Source: Aigarchaeota archaeon (GTDB taxonomy: Archaea; Thermoproteota; Nitrososphaeria_A; Caldarchaeales; Wolframiiraptoraceae). From it: 11,029 bases of DNA. A program made the translations under genes and the position numbers. The stretch covers positions 2,610 to 13,638 of the forward strand of contig JANXDQ010000027.1 of the NCBI GenBank assembly GCA_025059415.1. Reading direction: 5' to 3'. The notes beneath the pieces are model-generated. The model was given only the letters and a program-made list of their open reading frames with translations, searched no databases and had not been told where the DNA came from. Every line of letters starts with the position of its first letter. The stretch's first letter is position 1. This document shows, piece by piece, positions 6,686-11,029 of the stretch.

Positions 6686-6747
6686 CTATTCTGTCTCCTG
6701 AGGCGGATGAGCCGTGTAAACCTGATGGAAAATGGAGTCTTTAATGG

Positions 6748-6757
6748 TTAAATTTTA
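6748..6757 (+). promoter_or_regulatory. TATA box of the membrane pyrophosphatase gene
   Basis: TTAAATTTTA is centred about 35 bases upstream of the ATG. The expected start near 6779 leaves a leader of about 9 bases. No good Shine-Dalgarno sequence precedes the ATG, which agrees with a nearly leaderless message. Confidence 0.5.
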
Positions 6758-6787
6758 GTTACTTCACGGGATTTAACGTGGGCTGTC

Positions 6788-9016
6788 ATGGTGGCTCCTG
6801 TTTCTATTGGTGAGGAAATAGTCGCTGTTCCCTCACCCTTCGAGACGTTCGCCCTATGGGGGGTTATGTGTGTTGCGATCGCCGCATTAATTTATGCGGT
6901 ATTGCTCGCGAGAGATGTTCTCAGGGAACCCAAAGGCTCCGGAAGAATGCTGGAGTCTTGGATGGCCGTTAAAGATGGAGCTAATGCTTACTTGAAGAGA
7001 CAATTCAAATCCATTCTTTACATCATAGGTCTGCTTGCAGTCGTACTTTACGTATCGGCTCAATTCGCCGGAACATCTCTATCGATTTCTCTTGGAAGAG
7101 CGGCCGCATTTCTAATGGGGGCTTTCTTCTCGGCATTGGTCGGGTACATTGGAATGAATATGGCGATCCAGGGGAACATTAGGACGGCCATAAGCGCGGG
7201 AAAAGACTTCAGAAAGGCCCTCAGAATATCATATAGGGCCGGAACGGTCACCGGCATGCTCACCGACGGGCTTGGACTTTTTGGTGGAACCCTGATATTC
7301 ACAACCTACCTCACGCATGCCCCGGAAGTTCTCCTCGGCTTTGGATTCGGCGGAACGCTTCTCGCCCTCTTCATGAGGGTCGGAGGAGGAATCTACACGA
7401 AGGCGGCGGACATGGGGGCAGATCTCGTGGGAAAAGTTGAGAAGGGAATCCCTGAAGATGATCCGAGAAATGCGGCCGTCGTAGCCGACTTGGTTGGAGA
7501 CAATGTTGGAGATTGCGCGGGAATGGCTGCTGACATCTTTGAATCTTATGAAGTTACGATGGTCTCGGCCATGATCCTCGGATTAATAATTAAACCATTT
7601 GAATTCAAGTGGGTGATTTATCCACTTGTTGTTAGAGCTATAGGCGTGATAAGCACCATAATAGGGACATATATGGTGCCGCTTTGGCCTGAAAAATGGG
7701 TGAAAAAGAACGCCTTCAAGGCCATGGATCTCTCCTACGATTTATCCGCGGCAATAACGATTATTAGCTCCTTCCTCCTAGCACACTTCTACGTTGGAGA
7801 CCTGAGGGCGTTCTTGGCGATAGCGGTTGGAGTGGCTTTGGCGATGAGCTTCAATAAACTCGCGGACTATTTCACAAGCCCATACAAGAAACCGGTTGAC
7901 GAGGTCGCCAAATCCTCTAGAACAGGAGCGGCGCCACTGTTGCTAGGCGGCATAGCTCTTGGATTTGAGAGCACGGTCTGGACGCTCATCGTTATAGCCA
8001 TAACAATCGTGGTGTCCGTGATAGTCTTTACGGGAGCCGGGATAGTCTTCGCGATGTACGGCGTAGCGCTGGCCGGGATAGGGATGCTCACCCTCACGGG
8101 CAACAACCTCGCCATGGACTCCTTCGGCCCAATAGTTGACAACGCGGGTGGAATAGCTGAGATGTCTCAAGCTGACCCGGAGACGAAGCAGGCGCTGGCG
8201 GCTCTCGACGAAGCGGGTAACACCACAAAGGCCGTGACCAAGGTGATAGCGATCGCCTCAGCGGTTTTAGCCGCGATAGCCCTCTTCTCATCCTATGCCG
8301 AGACGATAGGAGCCGAGCTCGTAGGATTAAACATAGCTGAGCCCCTCATCTTCACGGGGCTCCTACTTGGAGGGGCGATCCCGTTCCTCTTCAGTTCAGT
8401 GGCCATAAGGGCTGTTAGAAGGGGCGCATCCAAGATAATAGAAGTAGTGAGGGAGGAATTCAGGAGGCCCGGGGTGATGGAGGGAAAAACCAGGCCAAAT
8501 TATGGGCGCGTCGTTGATATAGCTACCTTTACGGCCCAGAGGGAACTCGTAACCCTCGCCCTCATGGGGATATTGACGCCGATAGTAGTCGGCCTCTTGC
8601 TGGGTGAGCTAGCGCTGGGAGCATTTTTGGCGGGAGCGATTCTAACGGGGCAACTTCTAGCGGTTTTCATGGCAAACACCGGCGCGGCGTGGGATAATGC
8701 TAAGAAAAAGATAGAGGAAGGGCACTACGGTGGAAAGGGCTCAGAAGAGCATAAAGCGGCGGTGATCGGCGACACTGTGGGAGACCCGCTCAAGGATACG
8801 GCCGGCCCGGCCCTGAATCCGATGATAAAGGTGATAAACCTGGTGAGCATGCTCTTCGCGCCAACAATAATAGTTTTGAGAAGCAATTATCCAGTCGTCG
8901 CCGCCATTTTAGCGCTGATATTAGTCGCGATGCTGGCTCTCGTAATAATGCGGAGCAAGAGGGCTCCCGAAGAGCTGGTAAAAGAGGAAGTCCTGGTCGA
9001 GGCAAAACACTCTTAA
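6788..9016 (+). CDS. hppA: Membrane-bound proton-pumping pyrophosphatase, K+-independent type
   Basis: This 742-residue, strongly hydrophobic protein has the length and roughly 16 membrane segments of the M-PPase family, which couples cytosolic pyrophosphate hydrolysis to H+ or Na+ export. The catalytic signatures are all present: ADMGADLVGKVEKGIPEDDP (207-226), DLVGDNVGDCAGMAADIFES (234-253), GPIVDNAGGIAEMS (447-460), and GDTVGDPLKDTAGPALNPMI (661-680). The ionic-selectivity motif reads GNTTKAVT (477-484), with Lys481 and Thr484 at the positions that are Ala and Gly/Ala in K+-dependent enzymes. This marks the K+-independent class, whose known members pump protons. The C-terminal tail after the last helix is short and charged. 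It probably recovers energy from PPi made in biosynthesis. The gene is divergent from tRNA-Leu with its own TATA box. The ATG is the natural family start. Confidence 0.95.
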   Translation: MVAPVSIGEEIVAVPSPFETFALWGVMCVAIAALIYAVLLARDVLREPKGSGRMLESWMAVKDGANAYLKRQFKSILYIIGLLAVVLYVSAQFAGTSLSISLGRAAAFLMGAFFSALVGYIGMNMAIQGNIRTAISAGKDFRKALRISYRAGTVTGMLTDGLGLFGGTLIFTTYLTHAPEVLLGFGFGGTLLALFMRVGGGIYTKAADMGADLVGKVEKGIPEDDPRNAAVVADLVGDNVGDCAGMAADIFESYEVTMVSAMILGLIIKPFEFKWVIYPLVVRAIGVISTIIGTYMVPLWPEKWVKKNAFKAMDLSYDLSAAITIISSFLLAHFYVGDLRAFLAIAVGVALAMSFNKLADYFTSPYKKPVDEVAKSSRTGAAPLLLGGIALGFESTVWTLIVIAITIVVSVIVFTGAGIVFAMYGVALAGIGMLTLTGNNLAMDSFGPIVDNAGGIAEMSQADPETKQALAALDEAGNTTKAVTKVIAIASAVLAAIALFSSYAETIGAELVGLNIAEPLIFTGLLLGGAIPFLFSSVAIRAVRRGASKIIEVVREEFRRPGVMEGKTRPNYGRVVDIATFTAQRELVTLALMGILTPIVVGLLLGELALGAFLAGAILTGQLLAVFMANTGAAWDNAKKKIEEGHYGGKGSEEHKAAVIGDTVGDPLKDTAGPALNPMIKVINLVSMLFAPTIIVLRSNYPVVAAILALILVAMLALVIMRSKRAPEELVKEEVLVEAKHS

Positions 9017-9024
9017 CCGAAAAA

Positions 9025-9034
9025 CTTAATTTTA
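9025..9034 (+). promoter_or_regulatory. TATA box of the DUF763 gene
   Basis: CTTAATTTTA is centred about 26 bases before the GTG start at 9056, the spacing expected for a leaderless archaeal mRNA. No Shine-Dalgarno site is seen before the GTG. The T-rich stretch here may also end the pyrophosphatase transcript. Confidence 0.5.
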
Positions 9035-9055
9035 CTCCCATATTTTGGGCTATTA

Positions 9056-10162
9056 GTGAGGATATCGGGAACAGCTGAGCTACCGCTTCACAGCGGCCAC
9101 GTCCCACCATGGCTGATGTCTAGGATGAAGTTGCTGGCGCGGGAGATAGCGAAGGTTATAATCAGGGATTATGGGAGGAGGGAATTCCTGAAGAGGCTTG
9201 GAGACCCCCACTGGTTCCAGTCGTTTGGATGCGTCCTGGGATTTGATTGGCACTCGAGCGGCTTGACGACGACGGCCACCGGGGCCTTGAGAGATGTCTT
9301 GAGACTCGATGAGCACGGCGTCGCATTGGTCGGCGGCAAGGGCGCCCTGAGTAGGAGGATTCCAGACGAGTTGATGAAGGCTGGCTTGGATGAGGATGAG
9401 GCCGCGAAGCTCATAAGGGTCAGCAGGCTCACGGCGAAGGTCGACAACGCGGTCCTCCAAGACGGTTACTCGATATACCACCACGTGATCGTCTTCACGG
9501 AAGATGGGGAGTGGGCCGTCATACAGCAGGGAATGAACGCGGACCTCGGATATGCGAGGAGGTATCACTGGCTCGATGAATACGTTAAGAGCTTTGTGGT
9601 CGAGCCGCATTCCGGCATAGCGTCGTCGAGGATGGAGGCCTGCGTGCTAAACATGACGTCGAGGGAAAGCGAGGAGGCGCGGAAGATCTCAGTCGACCTG
9701 GTATCCGAGAGCCCGGAGAAGCTCATCCGGCTAATCAACTTAGTGAATAGGCAGGAGACGTTGACGACGTGGATCGGCGAGGGCGAGGCGATCAAGGAGC
9801 TCCCAAGCCATCTGGAGATGCCCAGGAAGATTGACTGGAAGGCGGTTAGAAGGGCCTACGACATCAAACCCAGAAACTATGAAGAATTGATCGAGGTGAG
9901 GAGGATCGGGCCCTCGACGGTCAGAGCGCTCGCGCTGATCGCGGCATTGATCTACGGGGCGCGGGTCGATTGGAGGGATCCCGTGAAATTCACGTTTGCG
10001 GTCGGAGGAAAAGACGGCGTCCCATATCCGGTGAATAGGAGAGTATACGATGACGTGATATCCTTCATGAGGCAGATCCTGGAGGGCGCGGAGGTGGGGG
10101 CCGAGGAGAGGAAGGCGGCGCTCAGGAGGCTCCTGAATTTAGAGAGAGCGATTTTCGGGTGA
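9056..10162 (+). CDS. DUF763 domain protein of unknown function
   Basis: This 368-residue protein matches the DUF763 family over its full length. It starts with ISGTAELPLHSGHVPPWL (3-20), followed by the family hallmark DPHWFQSFGCVLGFDWHSSG (50-69) and LTTTATGAL. A central region has YHHVIVFTEDGEWAVIQQGM (141-160) and an RRYHW motif (168-172). The second half contains a helix-hairpin-helix-like segment, YEELIEVRRIGPSTVRALAL (275-294). DUF763 is found mainly in archaea and thermophilic bacteria and has no established biochemical role that I can cite. The conserved His, Asp and Trp residues and the HhH-like motif are compatible with nucleic-acid binding or a nuclease, but this is inference. It starts at GTG, 39 bases after the pyrophosphatase stop and in the same frame, with its own TATA box at leaderless spacing. 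Confidence 0.85.
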   Translation: MRISGTAELPLHSGHVPPWLMSRMKLLAREIAKVIIRDYGRREFLKRLGDPHWFQSFGCVLGFDWHSSGLTTTATGALRDVLRLDEHGVALVGGKGALSRRIPDELMKAGLDEDEAAKLIRVSRLTAKVDNAVLQDGYSIYHHVIVFTEDGEWAVIQQGMNADLGYARRYHWLDEYVKSFVVEPHSGIASSRMEACVLNMTSRESEEARKISVDLVSESPEKLIRLINLVNRQETLTTWIGEGEAIKELPSHLEMPRKIDWKAVRRAYDIKPRNYEELIEVRRIGPSTVRALALIAALIYGARVDWRDPVKFTFAVGGKDGVPYPVNRRVYDDVISFMRQILEGAEVGAEERKAALRRLLNLERAIFG

Positions 10163-10167
10163 ATACA

Positions 10168-10533
10168 TCAGGGCTCTTGGAAATTTTCCCAAGAGCTGAG
10201 CCTCGACATCAACCCCCACCTCGCATATATCTTCTTGGCGTAACGCGTGTGGCCGCATGTGAACGATTTACAGTACTCGCAGTAGAGCTCGCCCTTCATG
10301 ACGCTGACCGGGATTATCTCGCCGAGAAACTTGTCCACGACATTTATCCTGTTATCCCTGGTGGAGAAGTGTTCAAACCTGTCTCCAACATAGTCCTCGA
10401 CCCAGTCGGCCAAGAGGGATGCGATCAGCCTCCCCCTCCGCACGCCCCTCCTCCTAGCCACGCGCTCAAGTCTCTCAACTAAGGCCGATGGAAGCCTGAG
10501 CTTTATCGTCACGTATCCCGGCCCATCACTCAT
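10168..10533 (-). CDS. Ribbon-helix-helix protein with C-terminal Cys/His (putative zinc) motif
   Basis: This is a predicted small DNA-binding protein of 121 residues. The N-terminus, YVTIKLRLPSALVERLERVA (7-26) followed by RGRLIASLLADWVEDYV, is a classic ribbon-helix-helix (CopG/MetJ-like) unit: one beta strand for major-groove contact and two helices for dimerisation. After a linker comes CEYCKSFTCGH (C85, C88, C93, H95), a possible zinc site, then a basic segment. I recognise the fold class, not the specific family or target. The start chosen is ATG 10533, because GAGGTGA lies 8 bases upstream. GTG at 10545 would add four residues but overlaps that ribosome binding site. The gene converges on DUF763 with 5 bases between the stop codons and follows the right-edge gene on the same strand after about 110 bases. 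Confidence 0.7.
   Translation of the reverse strand: MSDGPGYVTIKLRLPSALVERLERVARRRGVRRGRLIASLLADWVEDYVGDRFEHFSTRDNRINVVDKFLGEIIPVSVMKGELYCEYCKSFTCGHTRYAKKIYARWGLMSRLSSWENFQEP
10173..10196. terminator. Inverted repeat at the junction of convergent genes
   Basis: GCTCTTGG (10173-10180) and CCAAGAGC (10189-10196) form a perfect 8-base-pair stem around an 8-base loop that contains TTTT. It lies inside the last ten codons of the RHH gene and 10 bases after the DUF763 stop, so it could end or stabilise the DUF763 message. No long T-run follows it, so the call is tentative. Confidence 0.35.
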
Positions 10534-10541
10534 CCATCCAT

Positions 10542-10548
10542 TCACCTC
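10542..10548 (-). promoter_or_regulatory. Strong Shine-Dalgarno site of the RHH gene
   Basis: GAGGTGA on the minus strand lies 8 bases before ATG 10533. It decides between that ATG and the GTG at 10545, which is embedded in the site. Confidence 0.6.
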
Positions 10549-10643
10549 AGCGATATGATATTAGCTTGAGAGAGATGGCTGAAAATGAAATCCACTTTGG
10601 CCCAAATCACCCCTCCACGGCATTTCCATAGAATTATTCTCTT

Positions 10644-11029
10644 TCATCTTCCCTGCTCAAGGCTTATCGGAGATGAAATGTTGGGATTTCTCCAGATAAA
10701 GTACTCGGGCTTCGCCCTAATCCTGGTCAAGGCATCGATCAGCTCTTCGACATCAACCTCACCAGACTTTCTAGACGGCGTATTCTTCTTCCACTTAAAT
10801 GGGTATGTCCGTTTTATGAGCGCCGCCAACTTATCGAATTCGCGTCGGGATAGTCCTCCGAGAGCCCTCCTCAGATATCTCCTCGAGTGGATCAGGTCCG
10901 GCTGTATTCCCATGGACTCCAATTCGACCAAGAGTTTCCCGATATCTCTCCACGCCTTCGACTCATACTCTATCCTCTTCATCCCGGCCTTCTCGAAGAA
11001 TGGGTTGTACCTGGCCATGACGGCGAGCG
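10644..11029 (-). CDS. C-terminal part of a COG2401-like protein (ABC-type ATPase fused to an acetyltransferase domain)
   Basis: The frame is open from the right edge, so this is the last 127 codons of a longer gene; the ATG at 11018 is internal. The sequence begins LAVMARYNPFFEKAGMKRIE, the end of a GNAT-type fold: a beta strand followed by the Asn-Pro-Phe-Phe-Glu-Lys-Ala-Gly-Met turn, where acetyltransferases reshape the acceptor pocket. It continues with a helical tail ending in KPEYFIWRNPN. From memory, this motif and tail match archaeal COG2401 proteins, in which an ABC-type ATPase module is joined to a predicted acetyltransferase domain. The ATPase part would lie outside the window, so that half of the call cannot be confirmed here. 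A plain GNAT acetyltransferase is the alternative. Confidence 0.6.
   Translation of the reverse strand, partial: LAVMARYNPFFEKAGMKRIEYESKAWRDIGKLLVELESMGIQPDLIHSRRYLRRALGGLSRREFDKLAALIKRTYPFKWKKNTPSRKSGEVDVEELIDALTRIRAKPEYFIWRNPNISSPISLEQGR

Larger units (their letters stand above)
6289..6787. other. AT-rich intergenic region between divergent tRNA-Leu and pyrophosphatase genes
   Basis: These 499 bases are markedly richer in A+T than the flanking genes and carry no convincing long gene on either strand. They hold the tRNA promoter at the left end and the pyrophosphatase promoter at the right end. On the plus strand there are additional TATA-like stretches near 6404-6413 (TTTTTATAAA) and 6431-6438 (GTATAAAT), far upstream of any gene. 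There are two palindromes (6449-6460 and 6671-6685) and a doubtful short minus-strand ORF (6515-6604). I see no C/D-box or H/ACA RNA I can support. Confidence 0.6.

Noticed and set aside
6630..6730. Possible C/D-box small RNA (CTGA and GATGA-like boxes)
   Set aside because: Only D-like boxes and a degenerate C' box can be found; no proper C box or terminal stem is at the right spacing.
9080..9610. A 176-codon open frame on the minus strand inside the DUF763 gene
   Set aside because: It lies antisense to a well-matched DUF763 coding sequence, its translation shows no recognisable domain, and GC-rich codon use explains its length.
1..11029. CRISPR arrays, insertion sequences, integrase attachment at the tRNA
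   Set aside because: No direct repeats with spacers, no transposase or integrase, and no duplicated tRNA 3' end were seen.

Overview
The window looks like a chromosomal segment of an archaeon, probably a thermophilic member of the TACK (Thermoproteota-like) lineages. The evidence is a NurA nuclease and a HerA translocase, an ADP-forming acyl-CoA synthetase fused to a GNAT acetyltransferase, a DUF763 protein, a DUF354 protein, a tRNA-Leu gene without an encoded CCA end, archaeal TATA boxes about 25 bases upstream of apparently leaderless starts, and no sigma-70-type promoters. Finer placement is not possible from the sequence alone.

Left part (1-6001), all on the minus strand and so transcribed right to left: herA, a 184-base gap with a hairpin plus T-run and new TATA boxes, the 924-residue synthetase-acetyltransferase fusion, a short gap, nurA, and directly after it the start of a DUF354 glycosyltransferase/epimerase-like gene that leaves the window. 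HerA and NurA normally form one DNA-end resection machine with Mre11 and Rad50. Here mre11 and rad50 are not in the window, and the two partners are separated by a metabolic or protein-acetylating enzyme.

Middle (6002-6787): a minus-strand tRNA-Leu(CAG) and about 500 bases of AT-rich non-coding DNA. It holds the promoters of the divergent tRNA and pyrophosphatase genes, two clear short palindromes, and a doubtful 29-codon ORF.

Right part: on the plus strand, a membrane proton-pumping pyrophosphatase with the K+-independent signature, followed by a DUF763 gene with its own TATA box. A convergent minus-strand gene for a ribbon-helix-helix protein with a Cys/His tail ends 5 bases after DUF763. 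At the right edge is the 3' end of a minus-strand gene resembling COG2401 (ABC-type ATPase fused to an acetyltransferase domain).

The most notable points are the NurA variant, which appears to lack the usual C-terminal Tyr and His of the family; the retention of both phosphorelay histidines in the synthetase-GNAT fusion; the K+-independent pyrophosphatase signature; the RHH protein with a putative zinc site; and inverted repeats around the tRNA and at the convergent gene ends. No mobile element, CRISPR array or clearly new multi-gene system was found.
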